From Lebetimonas sp. JH292 (lineage in GTDB: Bacteria; Campylobacterota; Campylobacteria; Campylobacterales; Nautiliaceae): a stretch of 64,000 nucleotides of DNA. Both the position numbers and the translations under genes were made by a program. The stretch is taken from positions 1,247,289 to 1,311,288 of the forward strand of contig NZ_ATHQ01000001.1 of NCBI RefSeq assembly GCF_000523275.1, in the 5' to 3' direction. Positions 48,666 through 58,630 of this stretch are shown one piece after another. The notes under the pieces are model-generated. The model was not told the origin of the DNA. It worked only from the letters and a program-made list of their open reading frames with translations, and did no database searches. Every line of letters begins with the position of its first letter. Within the stretch, counting starts at the first letter, position 1.

Positions 48666-50065
48666 TACTAAAAAAACAAGCTTACGAAGAATCTCATGGT
48701 GCAGCAAAAATAGTAACAGGTTCTATGCATATCTTAGATACTGTAAAAAGCAGGGTTTTGATAGATGCAGGTATGTTTCAGGGACATGATGAATATAAAA
48801 ATTTCGAACCTTTAGGATTTAATCCTAAAGAAATTGACGCTTTATTTTTAACACATGCCCACTTAGACCATGTGGGAAGAATTCCTCTTCTTTACAAATA
48901 CGGATTTAAAGGAGAGGTTTTTGCACACCCGGCTACATTTGACATAGCAAAAATTGTTTTACTTGATGCTGCAAAACTTCAGGAAGAGGATTACGAAACA
49001 AAATTTAAAAAAGCCCAGAGAAAAGGTAAAGAAAAATTAATTAGAAAACCTCTTTACACCGTTGATGAAGTAAAATCTATTTTTAAAAAAATGAAAAAAA
49101 GAAAAATAGAATATAATAAAAGTTTTAAATATAAAAATTTAAAAGTAAAATATAAAGATGCCGGACATATACTGGGAAGTAGTTTTATTGAATTTACTTT
49201 TGAAGAATTCGGACTTAAAAAAAGAGTAGTTTTCAGCGGGGATTTGGGAAACAAAAACAACAATATTTTACCTCCTCTTGAAAAACCGACATATGCAGAC
49301 GCCCTGTTTATTGAATCAACTTACGGAGACAGACTTCATAAGAGTTTTGAAGAGAGCAAAACGGAATTCAAAAAAGCGGTTATTCAAACACTTATGAACG
49401 GCGGAAATGTATTAATTCCGACATTTGCAATAGAAAGGGCCCAGCAGATTTTATGCCTGCTTAAAGAAATGAGCGATGAAAAATCTCTTCCAAAAGATGC
49501 AAAAGTGTTTCTTGATTCTCCAATGGCGGATAAAGTAACCTCTGTTTATAAAAAATGGCATAAATTACTTAAAAAAAGCTGCCAAAAATATAAAAACCAT
49601 CCATTTGAATTTAAACAGCTGCGTTTTGTAAAAGATGTGGAAGAGTCAAAAAAAATTAATGATATTGAAAGAGGCTGTGTAATTTTGGCCGGAAGCGGTA
49701 TGTGCAACGGAGGAAGAATACTTCATCATTTCAAACACAGAATCTGGAATCCGAGAAACGCTGTTATTTTTGTAGGTTACCAGGCGGTAGGAACACTCGG
49801 GAGAGATATGATAGACGGGGCAAGAAGTATTAGAATTTATCATGAAGATATTATTGTCAGAAGCAAACTTTATACGATTAACGGTTTTTCGGCCCATGCA
49901 GACCAGGGAGAATTAATTGAATGGATGAGGGAATTTAAAACACTTGAAAAAATATTTTTGATTCACGGGGAATATGACAAACAGGTAATTTTCCGCTCTG
50001 TCATTTTAAATGAAATGAATAAAAAAGCCCATATTGTAGAAGAAGGGGAAAAAATATATTTATGA
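48662..50065 (+). CDS. Beta-CASP metallo-beta-lactamase RNA-processing nuclease
   Basis: The 467-residue protein has the metallo-beta-lactamase metal motif LTHAHLDHVGRIPLL near residue 64, ESTYGDRLHKSFEE near 218, a beta-CASP insertion, VILAGSGMCNGGRILHH near 340, and the C-terminal RMMBL motif TINGFSAHADQGELIEWM near 405. Relatives are CPSF-like exonucleases or endonucleases of RNA. The ATG overlaps the ppsA stop by four bases. Why an RNase is coupled to PEP synthase is unclear, although post-transcriptional control of the operon is conceivable. Confidence 0.92.
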   Translation: MILKKQAYEESHGAAKIVTGSMHILDTVKSRVLIDAGMFQGHDEYKNFEPLGFNPKEIDALFLTHAHLDHVGRIPLLYKYGFKGEVFAHPATFDIAKIVLLDAAKLQEEDYETKFKKAQRKGKEKLIRKPLYTVDEVKSIFKKMKKRKIEYNKSFKYKNLKVKYKDAGHILGSSFIEFTFEEFGLKKRVVFSGDLGNKNNNILPPLEKPTYADALFIESTYGDRLHKSFEESKTEFKKAVIQTLMNGGNVLIPTFAIERAQQILCLLKEMSDEKSLPKDAKVFLDSPMADKVTSVYKKWHKLLKKSCQKYKNHPFEFKQLRFVKDVEESKKINDIERGCVILAGSGMCNGGRILHHFKHRIWNPRNAVIFVGYQAVGTLGRDMIDGARSIRIYHEDIIVRSKLYTINGFSAHADQGELIEWMREFKTLEKIFLIHGEYDKQVIFRSVILNEMNKKAHIVEEGEKIYL

Positions 50066-50888
50066 AAAATAAAGCTTTTGGGCTGTGGAGGCTCTATGGT
50101 TGGAGCCGGGATATTTATTGTAATTGGAGAAGCCGGAAGTATTGCAGGAAATATTGTATGGGTTTCATTTGTAATTGGAGGGAATGAGTGTAATGTTTTA
50201 TTTTGCCGAGCTTATCACTATTGCAGCAGTTACTAAGAGTTTTGGAGAATATGGAGCAAGGCTTTTTGGACATTCTTCAACTTCTCCTCCAATTATTAAT
50301 ATGTTTTTTGCTGTAGGGCTTACTTTCTTTGCTTATCAAGGTTTTAGCGTTATTACAAATACTATTGAAGATATGAAAAATTCCAAAAAAAATATCCTAA
50401 GAGCAATGCTTTTATCAATTTTAATTGTAATGATTTTATATGTGACAATTAGTATTACCGTTTTAGGAAATTTACCTTTAAAAGAAGTTATAATTATGCG
50501 TTAGCTCTTGCAGCAAAACCTGTATTAGGAGAACTTGGATTTAAAATTATGGCAAAAACGGCTCTTATTTCAACTGCAAGTGCAATAAATGCAACACTTT
50601 ATGCAACTACACAAATAAGTTATACCTTAGCAAAAAACGGGGAACTTCCAAAAGAATATGAATATAATATTTTTCATTCCACTGAGGGTCTTTTCCTATA
50701 ATTTTATTTTTAAATTTAACAGAAATTACAACTGTAGCAGCATTAAGTGTTTTAATAATTCAAGGCATTGTCCATTTAGGGCACTTAAGAGTGAACAGAT
50801 GCGAACAAATATCTTGTTTTTCTCGCATTTTTTTTTATGTTTTTAGTGGTAATTTTAACTCTTTATTATATATGTATAAAAAATTTGA
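50062..50888 (+). pseudogene. Decayed APC-family amino-acid permease
   Basis: Pieces of an APC permease appear in several frames: KNKAFGLW, then GGSMVGAGIFIVIGEAGSIAG in another frame, then the AELITIAAVTKSFGEYGARLFG...FFAYQGFSVITNTIEDMKNS segment (50175-50504), then AKTALISTASAINATLYATT and AKNGELPKEYEY. Helices 2-4 are missing and several frameshifts separate the parts, so about 275 codons remain of a normal length over 400. The last 200 bases decay further and run up to arsB. The first ATG overlaps the nuclease stop, so the gene was once part of this operon. Confidence 0.85.
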
Positions 50889-52139
50889 ATGATTTTGGCA
50901 GTTTCAATTTTTTTGATTACCCTAATTTTTATTATATGGCAGCCAAAAGGTATTCAAATAGGTACAACTGCAGTGATTGGAGCTGTCGTTTCACTTATAT
51001 TAGGAGTTGTAAGTTTTGAAGATATTATTGAAGTTATAAAAATAGTCTGGGATGCGACACTTGCTTTTATAGGAATTGTTATTCTTTCAATGGTTTTAGA
51101 TAAATTAGGATTTTTTGAATATATGGCGATAAAAATAGCAAAACTTTCACGCGGAAACGGTAATTTAATGTTTATAAATTCTATGCTACTTGGGAGCGTA
51201 GTTTCTGCATTTTTTGCAAATGACGGAGCTGCACTTATTTTAACCCCTATTTTACTTTCGAAACTAAAAATGTTAAAACTAAATTTAAAAACAATAACTG
51301 CATTTTTACTCGCAGGCGGATTTATAAGTGATAGTGCATCACTTCCTTTTGTATTTTCAAACCTTACAAACATAGTAACAGCAGATTTTTTTCATATAGG
51401 ATTTTTTGAATATTTTAAAAATATGTTTTTTCCTTTCATTGTAAGTACAATTGCATCAACTTTTATTTTATGGCTGTTTTTAAGAAAAAATATTCCAAAT
51501 AAAATTGATATAGATTTACTGCCACCTGCAAAAAGTGTAATTAAAGATGAAAAACTATTTATTTTTTCTTTTTTCTTTTTAGCATTACTTTTAATAGGAT
51601 ATTTTATTGGAGATTTTTATCATATTCCTGTATCTGTTTTTGCTCTTGGAGGTGCTTTAATTTTCTTAATTATATCTCATAAAAAAGTTGTAGATGCAAA
51701 AGAAATCATTCTAACAGCTCCCTGGCAGATAGTATGGTTTAGTATTGGGCTTTATATTGTGGTATATGGACTAAAAAATGCAGGACTGACAGATTATTTA
51801 AGTATAATTTTAAAACATCTGCTTGAAATAAATAAAAATTTAGCAATTATTGCAACAGGATTTATATCTGCTTTTTTAAGCGCAGTTATGAATAATTTGC
51901 CGACCATTATGATTATGGATATTTCATTAAAGCATATAGGAAATGAAGCTATGATTTATGCAAATATTATCGGTTCAAACCTTGGACCTAAAATGACACC
52001 TTTTGGTTCTTTAGCAACACTTCTTTGGCTGCATGTATTAGAAAAAAAAGGTGTAAAAATTACATTTAAAGAATATACAAAATTTGGACTTATTATTACA
52101 CCGCCTGTTCTTTTAATTGTGCTTTTAATATTAATATAA
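50889..52139 (+). CDS. arsB: Arsenite efflux transporter ArsB
   Basis: ArsB exports arsenite across the inner membrane. The 416-residue protein has about eleven predicted helices and ArsB/ion-transporter superfamily motifs: IQIGTTAVIGAVVSLILGVV near residue 24, FFANDGAALILTPILL near 108, SDSASLPFVFSNLTNIVTAD near 146, and MNNLPTIMIMD with GSNLGPKMTPFGSLATLLW toward the C-terminus. No strong ribosome-binding site precedes the ATG, and it follows a decayed permease gene directly. arsC is 11 bases downstream. Confidence 0.92.
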   Translation: MILAVSIFLITLIFIIWQPKGIQIGTTAVIGAVVSLILGVVSFEDIIEVIKIVWDATLAFIGIVILSMVLDKLGFFEYMAIKIAKLSRGNGNLMFINSMLLGSVVSAFFANDGAALILTPILLSKLKMLKLNLKTITAFLLAGGFISDSASLPFVFSNLTNIVTADFFHIGFFEYFKNMFFPFIVSTIASTFILWLFLRKNIPNKIDIDLLPPAKSVIKDEKLFIFSFFFLALLLIGYFIGDFYHIPVSVFALGGALIFLIISHKKVVDAKEIILTAPWQIVWFSIGLYIVVYGLKNAGLTDYLSIILKHLLEINKNLAIIATGFISAFLSAVMNNLPTIMIMDISLKHIGNEAMIYANIIGSNLGPKMTPFGSLATLLWLHVLEKKGVKITFKEYTKFGLIITPPVLLIVLLILI

Positions 52140-52150
52140 GGAGAAACAAA

Positions 52151-52705
52151 ATGAAAAAAGTTTTAATAATGTGTACAGGAAACAGTTGCAGAAGTATTAT
52201 AGGGGAAGCACTTGTAAATGCAAAACTTGAAGGAGTTGAGGCAAAAAGTGCAGGAGTAAAACCGGCAGGAAAAGTCAATCCAAATGCAAAAAGAGTTTTA
52301 GAAGAAAACGGAATATGGGATAATAATTATCATTCAAAACATTTAGATGAAGTAATAAACGATGATTTTAATTTAGTGGCAACAGTGTGTGACCATGCAA
52401 AAGAAACCTGCCCTATTTTCCCAAAACCGGTTCCTAAAATACATATAGGTTTTGAAGACCCTGATGGGAAAGATTATGAAGAATTTCAAAAAACATATAA
52501 AGAGATAGAAGAAAAACTTCTTCCTGAAATAAAAAATTTTTTTTTTCACCCCATAGGATATGGAATTACTTCTTGTATTTTTTTAATATCTTTTAAAATT
52601 TCTCTGTTTAGTTTAATTTCAGCAGCTTTAAGTGATGGTTCAAGCTGTTCAAGAGTTCTTGCTCCAATAATTGTAGAAGCCACAAAATCAAAATGTTTTG
52701 AATAA
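52151..52705 (+). CDS. arsC: Arsenate reductase ArsC (thioredoxin-linked), antisense-extended C-terminus
   Basis: ArsC reduces arsenate to arsenite for export by ArsB. The product has the phosphatase-type active site CTGNSCR at 8-14 and the two further redox cysteines in VCDHAKETCP, as in the staphylococcal pI258 enzyme. The conserved protein ends near residue 132 (LLPEIKNFFF). The frame then runs on for about 50 residues that are only the antisense of the convergent aldo/keto reductase gene. This follows a run of ten T (52537-52546). With nine T, a TAG would end the protein just after the run. An AAGGAG site precedes the ATG. Confidence 0.93.
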   Translation: MKKVLIMCTGNSCRSIIGEALVNAKLEGVEAKSAGVKPAGKVNPNAKRVLEENGIWDNNYHSKHLDEVINDDFNLVATVCDHAKETCPIFPKPVPKIHIGFEDPDGKDYEEFQKTYKEIEEKLLPEIKNFFFHPIGYGITSCIFLISFKISLFSLISAALSDGSSCSRVLAPIIVEATKSKCFE

Positions 52706-53565
52706 GCTACTGCCAGAGTGACAGGATGAATATTGTATTTTTTAGCAATTTCTAAAAACTTCTCAGTCGCTTTTAGGGTTTTTTCATTATAAAATCTTTT
52801 TGCATGGTTTCTGACACGGCTGTTTGGATAATTCAGATACATCATAAACCTTGAATCTTCTGGAATATAAGGGCTGTTATATTTTCCGCTTAAAATTCCC
52901 CCGGCTATCGGAGAATACGGAAGAAGTGAAACCTGCTCTTTTCTGCAAACATATTCAAGCTCGTCAAAAAATCTGGGATTTAGCACGCTGAAATTATTTT
53001 GAACACTCTCAAACCTTGCAAGTCCTTCATATTTTGCAACAGTGTTTGCTTTTGTAAGTCCATATGCAGTGTCATTGGAAGTTCCAATATATCTTACTTT
53101 TCCCTCTTTCACTAATTCATCAAAAGCCCTCATTGTCTCTTCAATTGGAACCACAGTATCAGGCCAGTGCTGTTGATAAAGGTCTATATAATCGCTCCCA
53201 AGCCTTTTTAAACTTCCTTCAACCGCCCTTTTTATATGAAACCTGTCCATTGCGGTTAAACCGTGACGGATTGGGGGAATATACCACCCGCTTGCCGCCC
53301 CTGCAACTTTACTGGCTATCATAATGCTATCTCTTTGTTTTGTTTTTAGCCACTCCCCTATTATTTTTTCAGTCTCTCCCGCATATTTTTCTTCAGGAGG
53401 TACAGGGTAAAGCTCGGCAGTGTCTATAAAGTTTATACCGCTGTCATATGCTTTATCTAAGATTCTAAAAGCCTCTTTTTTATCGCTCATACTTCCAAAT
53501 GTCATTGTTCCTAAACTTAGAACACTGACTCTGAGTCCACTTTTTCCTATGTATCTGTATTCCAA
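52546..53565 (-). CDS. Aldo/keto reductase
   Basis: The 339-residue NADPH-dependent reductase has the family tetrad: aspartate and tyrosine in FIDTAELYPVPP near residue 46-52, lysine in IMIASKVAG near 82, and histidine in DLYQQHWPD near 128. It also has SPIAGGILSGKY and the cofactor-binding FVASTIIGARTLEQLE near the C-terminus. It resembles the Tas/YghZ group. The substrate is unknown. It is convergent with arsC, whose frame overlaps the end of this gene, and lies nine bases downstream of purL. Confidence 0.93.
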   Translation of the reverse strand: MEYRYIGKSGLRVSVLSLGTMTFGSMSDKKEAFRILDKAYDSGINFIDTAELYPVPPEEKYAGETEKIIGEWLKTKQRDSIMIASKVAGAASGWYIPPIRHGLTAMDRFHIKRAVEGSLKRLGSDYIDLYQQHWPDTVVPIEETMRAFDELVKEGKVRYIGTSNDTAYGLTKANTVAKYEGLARFESVQNNFSVLNPRFFDELEYVCRKEQVSLLPYSPIAGGILSGKYNSPYIPEDSRFMMYLNYPNSRVRNHAKRFYNEKTLKATEKFLEIAKKYNIHPVTLAVAYSKHFDFVASTIIGARTLEQLEPSLKAAEIKLNREILKDIKKIQEVIPYPMG

Positions 53566-53574
53566 AACAAACCT

Positions 53575-55785
53575 TTAAACCAAATTATCTGCTATATCAA
53601 ATTCGTTTCTCATAATTTTAGGGAAAGTATTAAAATAAATATCTTTCGCTTTTTGTAAAGGTATTTTAATTTCATTTATTTTTATTTCATTTCCGCCAAC
53701 AATTCCGGCTTTTTCATATTTTAACCCAAGGGTATTGCATAAATTTTCAAAACTTTCACAGTTTTCAGGTGCGATTTCTACAAAAGCCCTGCTTAAGCTC
53801 TCAGAGAATATATCAATAGGCTGTTTTATATTTACATTAATTTCAAGCCCTTTATTGCTTACACATGCCCATTTATATGCGGCAATTGCAAGTCCGCCAG
53901 TTGAGATATCTTTTGCACTTTCAATCAAATCGCTTTGAAGTACGCGCCAGAGTTTAAGCTCTTTTACAAAATCTACTTCGGGATGAACTCCAGCCACAAT
54001 ACTTCCAAAAACTTTCAGATACAGGCTTCCTCCAAATTCACTTTTGGTTTCCCCTAATAAATAGATTATATTACCTTCGTTTTTAATTTCACTGGTTCTA
54101 AAGCTGTCCCCTACTCCTACCATTGCAATTTCAGGTGTAGGGAATATTCCTTCACCCTCATTTTCATTATACAAAGACACATTCCCGCTGACTACCGGTG
54201 TATTTAAAGCCTTACACGCTTCTTTTATACCCTCACACCCCTCTTTAAACTGCCACATAATTTCAGGATTTTCCGGATTTCCGTAATTCAGACAGTCAGT
54301 TATTGCAAGAGGAGTTATTTTTTTAACCGCTATGTTTCTTCCAGATTCCATAACGGCGGCGGAAGCTCCGAGACGAGGATTTATATAACAAAATCTGGCA
54401 TTACAGTCCGCACTCATTCCTATAAATTTACCGTTTTCTTTTACTCTGATTATACTTCCGTCCGCTCTTTTAGTATCCACTGTATTTGTCTGTACCATTG
54501 AATCATACTGCTCATAAATCCATGCTTTATCCACAATTTCACTTTCAACGATTAATTTTTCAAAAGCAATTTGTGGATTAATTTCAGGTATTTCAACATC
54601 TTTTATTGTTTTTATATATTCAGGCTCTTTTACAGGGCGGCACAGCTCCGGTGCTTCTTCGGTAATCGGGGCAACAGGAATGTCGGCTACTTTTTCTCCG
54701 TGCCAGAACAGTTCCACTTTTCCGGTATTTGTCACTCCCCCTATAACTTCGGCATCCAAATCATATTTTTTAAATATCTCGATTATTTTGTCTTCATACC
54801 CTTTTTTAGCACAAATAAGCATTCTTTCCTGGGACTCGCTTAGCATAAGCTCATACGGATTCATCCCTTCTTCCCTCATAGGAACTTTATCCAAATGCAT
54901 TTTAAGGCCGCTTCCGCTTTTTCCGGCCATTTCAAAGCTGCTGCTTGTAAGCCCTGCGGCTCCCATATCCTGAATTCCGACAATATAATCTGTTTTAAAA
55001 AGCTCAAGACATGCTTCCATTAAAAGTTTCTCTGTAAAAGGGTCGCCCACCTGAACCGTCGGTCTTTGGTCTTCATCTCCCTCTTTAAAACTATCGCTGC
55101 TCATAACGGCACCTCCAAGTCCGTCCCTTCCGGTTTTACTTCCCACATAAATTACAGGATTTCCGATACCTTCGGCCTTTGCATAAAATATTTCATCCTG
55201 AGGACAAATCCCGAGGGCAAATGCATTTACCAAAACATTTCCCGCATAACACTCTTCAAATGATGTTTCTCCCCCTATTGTAGGAACGCCTATACAGTTA
55301 CCGTATCCGGCTATGCCGGCAACCACTCCGCTGAGTAAGTGTCTATGAAGCTTGGCTGTTTCATCGTTACCTTTAATATGGGCAAATCTGATTGCATTAA
55401 GATTGGCTACCGGTCTTGCCCCCATGGTAAAAATATCTCTCAGTATTCCTCCAACCCCTGTAGCGGCACCCTGATAAGGCTCGATAAAACTCGGATGGTT
55501 ATGACTTTCCATTTTAAATACAGCTGCCATGTTTCCCCCGATATCAATAACACCCGCATTTTCACCCGGACCCTGAATCACCCACGGAGCTTCTGTGGGA
55601 AATCCTTTTAAATAGCATTTGCTAGATTTATATGAACAGTGCTCACTCCACATCGCACTGAAAACACCAAGTTCCACCAAATTCGGAGTTCTGCCTAAAA
55701 TTTCTATAATATGTTCATAATCAACTTTTGTTAATTTATGCCTTTTTAAAAGCTCGTCGAGTTCATTTTTATTAATCTCATACAT
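53575..55785 (-). CDS. purL: Phosphoribosylformylglycinamidine synthase subunit PurL
   Basis: PurL performs the ATP-dependent amidation of FGAR in purine synthesis, with PurS and PurQ as partners. The 736-residue protein has the small-PurL layout: [16 protein letters not shown] near residue 43, the [22 protein letters not shown] motif near 91, [17 protein letters not shown] near 277, and second-half motifs [14 protein letters not shown] and [13 protein letters not shown]. Length is normal. An AAAAAGGCAAG site precedes the ATG. dnaJ is divergent across 71 bases. purS and purQ are not in the window. Confidence 0.96.
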   Translation of the reverse strand: MYEINKNELDELLKRHKLTKVDYEHIIEILGRTPNLVELGVFSAMWSEHCSYKSSKCYLKGFPTEAPWVIQGPGENAGVIDIGGNMAAVFKMESHNHPSFIEPYQGAATGVGGILRDIFTMGARPVANLNAIRFAHIKGNDETAKLHRHLLSGVVAGIAGYGNCIGVPTIGGETSFEECYAGNVLVNAFALGICPQDEIFYAKAEGIGNPVIYVGSKTGRDGLGGAVMSSDSFKEGDEDQRPTVQVGDPFTEKLLMEACLELFKTDYIVGIQDMGAAGLTSSSFEMAGKSGSGLKMHLDKVPMREEGMNPYELMLSESQERMLICAKKGYEDKIIEIFKKYDLDAEVIGGVTNTGKVELFWHGEKVADIPVAPITEEAPELCRPVKEPEYIKTIKDVEIPEINPQIAFEKLIVESEIVDKAWIYEQYDSMVQTNTVDTKRADGSIIRVKENGKFIGMSADCNARFCYINPRLGASAAVMESGRNIAVKKITPLAITDCLNYGNPENPEIMWQFKEGCEGIKEACKALNTPVVSGNVSLYNENEGEGIFPTPEIAMVGVGDSFRTSEIKNEGNIIYLLGETKSEFGGSLYLKVFGSIVAGVHPEVDFVKELKLWRVLQSDLIESAKDISTGGLAIAAYKWACVSNKGLEINVNIKQPIDIFSESLSRAFVEIAPENCESFENLCNTLGLKYEKAGIVGGNEIKINEIKIPLQKAKDIYFNTFPKIMRNEFDIADNLV

Positions 55786-55824
55786 TACTTGCCTTTTTTA
55801 AATGAATTTTAACATAAATAAAGA

Positions 55825-55856
55825 TATAATTTCATTAAAAAAAGAGGAGGAGCGTA
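55825..55856 (+). promoter_or_regulatory. dnaJ -10 box and strong ribosome-binding site
   Basis: TATAAT at 55825-55830 is a consensus -10. AGAGGAGGAG lies a few bases before the TTG at 55857 and supports that unusual start. Confidence 0.6.
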
Positions 55857-56960
55857 TTGGATTATTATGAAATATTGGGTGTGAGCAGAACCGCAACAGC
55901 AATAGAGATAAAAAAAGCATACAGAAAACTCGCAATGAAATATCATCCCGACAAAAATCCGGGAGATAAAGAGGCTGAAGAAAAATTTAAACAAATCAAT
56001 GAGGCTTATCAGATTTTAAGTGATGATGAAAAAAGAGCTGTTTATGACAGATACGGAAAAGAAGGCTTAGAGGGCAGAGGGTATAAAACCGATTTTAATT
56101 TTAATGATATTTTCGATATGTTTAACGATATTTTTGGAGGAGGCTTTGGAAGCCAGCAGCATGAAGAGCCTCTTCCGTATGATATAGACAAAGCTGTTGA
56201 AGTGACACTTGATTTTGAAGAAGCGGTGTACGGTGTCAGTAAAGAAATAAAAACAACATATTTTTCCATATGCCCTAAATGTAAAGGAAGCGGGGCAGAA
56301 GAAAAAGAAACATGCCCGGTGTGTCATGGAAGGGGACAGGTGGTAATGGGCAACGGATTTATGAGAATAGCCCAGACATGCCCGCAGTGCCAGGGAAAAG
56401 GTTTTATTGTTAAGAAGAAATGTTCTGAATGTAAAGGCAGAGGTTACATTGTAAAAGAAGAAAAAGTTAAAATAGATATTCCTGCCGGGGTTGATACCGG
56501 TATGAGAATGAGAATAGCCGGCAGGGGAAACGAAACAAGAGGCGGATACAGAGGCGATTTATATTTGATATTTAAAGTAAAAGAATCAAAAATATTCAAA
56601 AGAAAAGGTAATAATCTAATAGTTGAAATACCTGTATTTTTTACAAGCGCAATATTAGGAGACAATGTTAAAATCCCTACTCTTGAAGGTGAAAAAGAGA
56701 TAGAAATAAAACCCGGTACAAAAGACAGAACCAAAATTATTTTTAAAGGCGAAGGTATTGCCGATCCAAACAGCGGATACAAAGGAGATTTGATAGCAGT
56801 TATAAATATTGTCTATCCAAAAAAACTGACTGACGAGCAAAAAGAACTCCTTGAAAAACTTCATAAAAGTTTCGGAAATGAAGTAAAAGAACATAAAAAC
56901 ATTTTAGAAGAAGCGATTGAAAAAGTGAAAAGCTGGTTAAGTGAAAAGTATAAAATGTAA
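55857..56960 (+). CDS. dnaJ: Chaperone DnaJ, TTG start
   Basis: DnaJ delivers unfolded proteins to DnaK and stimulates its ATPase. The 367-residue protein has the J domain with YHPDK (HPD at 30-32), a glycine/phenylalanine-rich linker near 80-105, four CxxCxGxG zinc motifs at about 137-205 ([32 protein letters not shown]), and two C-terminal peptide-binding domains. The start is a TTG that encodes the expected first residue of [11 protein letters not shown], with a very strong ribosome-binding site. No ATG lies near. dnaK and grpE are not in the window. Confidence 0.96.
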   Translation: MDYYEILGVSRTATAIEIKKAYRKLAMKYHPDKNPGDKEAEEKFKQINEAYQILSDDEKRAVYDRYGKEGLEGRGYKTDFNFNDIFDMFNDIFGGGFGSQQHEEPLPYDIDKAVEVTLDFEEAVYGVSKEIKTTYFSICPKCKGSGAEEKETCPVCHGRGQVVMGNGFMRIAQTCPQCQGKGFIVKKKCSECKGRGYIVKEEKVKIDIPAGVDTGMRMRIAGRGNETRGGYRGDLYLIFKVKESKIFKRKGNNLIVEIPVFFTSAILGDNVKIPTLEGEKEIEIKPGTKDRTKIIFKGEGIADPNSGYKGDLIAVINIVYPKKLTDEQKELLEKLHKSFGNEVKEHKNILEEAIEKVKSWLSEKYKM

Positions 56961-56987
56961 AGTGAAAATTTTTCACTTTTAATTTTT
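56959..56987. terminator. Bidirectional hairpin between convergent dnaJ and the site-2 protease gene
   Basis: AAAGTGAAAA and TTTTCACTTT form a stem directly over the dnaJ stop, followed by AATTTTTTT on the plus strand and preceded by an A-rich stretch that gives T on the minus strand. It can end both transcripts. Confidence 0.65.
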
Positions 56988-57644
56988 TTAATGTAATAGC
57001 CAGCTTATAATAACTTCTGCAGGATAAAACACATAATTTGCAATAGGAGTAAATAAAATAATTAGTAATATAATCATCCCGTAAGGCTCTATTTTATTAT
57101 AAAATCTGGCAATAGAATAAATTTTAAACTGCAGCGAAAGATATTTAAGGGCGTTGGCTCCGTCAAGCGGAGGCACCGGAATTAAATTAAATACCGCCAA
57201 AATTACATTTACAATAATTAAATAATAAAAAAATAAAAACATAAAAGCACTAATTAATCCGTTGGGTTCAAAAAAACCTATTAAGCTTGAGGCTATAAAA
57301 GCCAAAATAAAATTATATGTAATTCCTGCAATGGAAACATTAAAAGCCCCGATATAGCCGCCTTTTTCAACTACTTTAAAAATATTTACAGGTACCGGTT
57401 TTGCCCACCCGAAAATTATAGGATCACTTACTCCCGCTAATTTTTGAGATAAAAATAAAATAATTGGAAAAACAACGGTACCAAACGGGTCTATATGTTT
57501 TATTGGGTTAATTGAAAGTCTTCCCTCCCTGCTTGCAGTATCATCTCCATAATATTTTGCAACAGCCCCATGCATAATTTCATGGCCTACAACAGCAATT
57601 ACAAAAGCCCCTATTAAGGCTGTATATTTTATTACATATTCCAT
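56988..57644 (-). CDS. Site-2 protease family membrane metalloprotease (M50)
   Basis: The 218-residue membrane protein has the zinc motif VVGHEIMHGAVAKYYGD near residue 19 with its HExxH, followed by SINPIKHIDPFGTVVFP, and the third metal ligand in NLIPVPPLDGANALKYL near residue 158. Five or six helices are predicted. Members cut other membrane proteins. It is downstream of folD and lepB across a repeat-filled gap, an arrangement also found in other Campylobacterota such as Helicobacter. The target is unknown. Confidence 0.93.
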   Translation of the reverse strand: MEYVIKYTALIGAFVIAVVGHEIMHGAVAKYYGDDTASREGRLSINPIKHIDPFGTVVFPIILFLSQKLAGVSDPIIFGWAKPVPVNIFKVVEKGGYIGAFNVSIAGITYNFILAFIASSLIGFFEPNGLISAFMFLFFYYLIIVNVILAVFNLIPVPPLDGANALKYLSLQFKIYSIARFYNKIEPYGMIILLIILFTPIANYVFYPAEVIISWLLH

Positions 57645-57662
57645 CTATCCTCCATCATTTTT

Positions 57663-57735
57663 CACCATAGCCGTTTTTGATAGCCAGGTGAGCGTAATTC
57701 GCTTTGCTCATTTTCGCTCATTTTTCACTTTTCAT
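57663..57735. repeat. Intergenic hairpin repeat, second copy of family A
   Basis: CACCATAGCCGTTTTT, GCCAGGTGAG and AATTCGCTTTGCTCATTT recur in the same order as at 5079-5145, with a two-base length difference around the centre and TTTCACTTTTCATT words at the end. Two copies 52 kb apart in unrelated gaps show a dispersed element. Confidence 0.85.
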
Positions 57736-57841
57736 TAAGTACTTAGCAACTTGGCCTCTTGGAACTTGGCAACTCACAAATCACTACTCACTATTCACAA
57801 CCCCGCCGCTTTGCAAGCGGTCGGGCAAGCTCACAACTCAC
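57736..57841. repeat. Intergenic word repeat and hairpin repeat (family B)
   Basis: The first half is made of AACTTGG, CTCTTGGAACTTGGCAACT and ACTCACTATTCAC words. The second contains CCCCGCCGCTTTGCAAGCGG, with a perfect stem CCGCTT/AAGCGG at its core. A near copy of that core is at 63754-63779 inside ubiX. The gap between lepB and the protease gene holds no gene. Confidence 0.8.
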
Positions 57842-57844
57842 TAT

Positions 57845-58630
57845 TTATTTACATCCATATGTTAAATACGGTTTCTTACCCTCTCTAAGTTCTTTTTCAA
57901 TATCGTTTATAGTCATTCCGATTCTGTGCCATCTGATTGTATAATTTTTATCCCAGCTCATATAAATAAACCAGGGTTTACCGACAATCAGTTTATAAGG
58001 CACAGGCCCCCAAAATCTGCTGTCATCACTATGGTCTCTGTTATCACCCATCATAAAAAACTGACCCTTTGGCACTATTACAGGACCGTAATTTATCACT
58101 TCTTCCGGAAAATCAACTTTAGGGTCGTGATGAATCCCGGGATGAAGTTTCATATAAGGATTTTTAATCCAGATTTCCCCGTTTATATTTACAATCTCTG
58201 CTTTCATTTTTTTCGCAAACTCTTTTGTTTCTTCATCACTGTTTTGAATTCTTAAATATAAATTTTTATTTCTAACCATTAATTTATCGCCACCTACACC
58301 AACACATCTTTTTACAAAATGCAGTTTTGGATTTACAGGATAACGGAATATTACAATATCCCCTCTTTTTGGTTTCGGACCGTCTATTAAATGCCCGTCC
58401 CCCCTGAAATCCGGTAAAATAGGAATTTCAAGCCATGGAATATGGGGAATCGGCACTCCGTAAGCAAATTTTTTTGCAAAAAGTGCGTCTCCTGGAAGAA
58501 GAGTTCTTTTCATACTCCCGCTTGGAATTACAAAAGCCTGGGCTAAAAAGAAAATAATAATTAAGACTATTACAATGGTTCCACTCCAACTATTAGACCA
58601 ATTATAAAATTTTTTAAGTTTTTCTTTCAT
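57845..58630 (-). CDS. lepB: Signal peptidase I LepB
   Basis: LepB removes signal peptides from exported proteins at the periplasmic face of the inner membrane. The 261-residue protein has one N-terminal membrane helix (about 16-35), the catalytic serine in FVIPSGSMKRTLLPGD near residue 37, and the catalytic lysine in LHFVKRCVGVGGDKL near residue 105, then FFMMGDNRDHSDDSRFWG near 192. The ATG overlaps the folD stop by four bases. The folD-lepB pair is also seen in Campylobacter and Helicobacter. Confidence 0.96.
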   Translation of the reverse strand: MKEKLKKFYNWSNSWSGTIVIVLIIIFFLAQAFVIPSGSMKRTLLPGDALFAKKFAYGVPIPHIPWLEIPILPDFRGDGHLIDGPKPKRGDIVIFRYPVNPKLHFVKRCVGVGGDKLMVRNKNLYLRIQNSDEETKEFAKKMKAEIVNINGEIWIKNPYMKLHPGIHHDPKVDFPEEVINYGPVIVPKGQFFMMGDNRDHSDDSRFWGPVPYKLIVGKPWFIYMSWDKNYTIRWHRIGMTINDIEKELREGKKPYLTYGCK

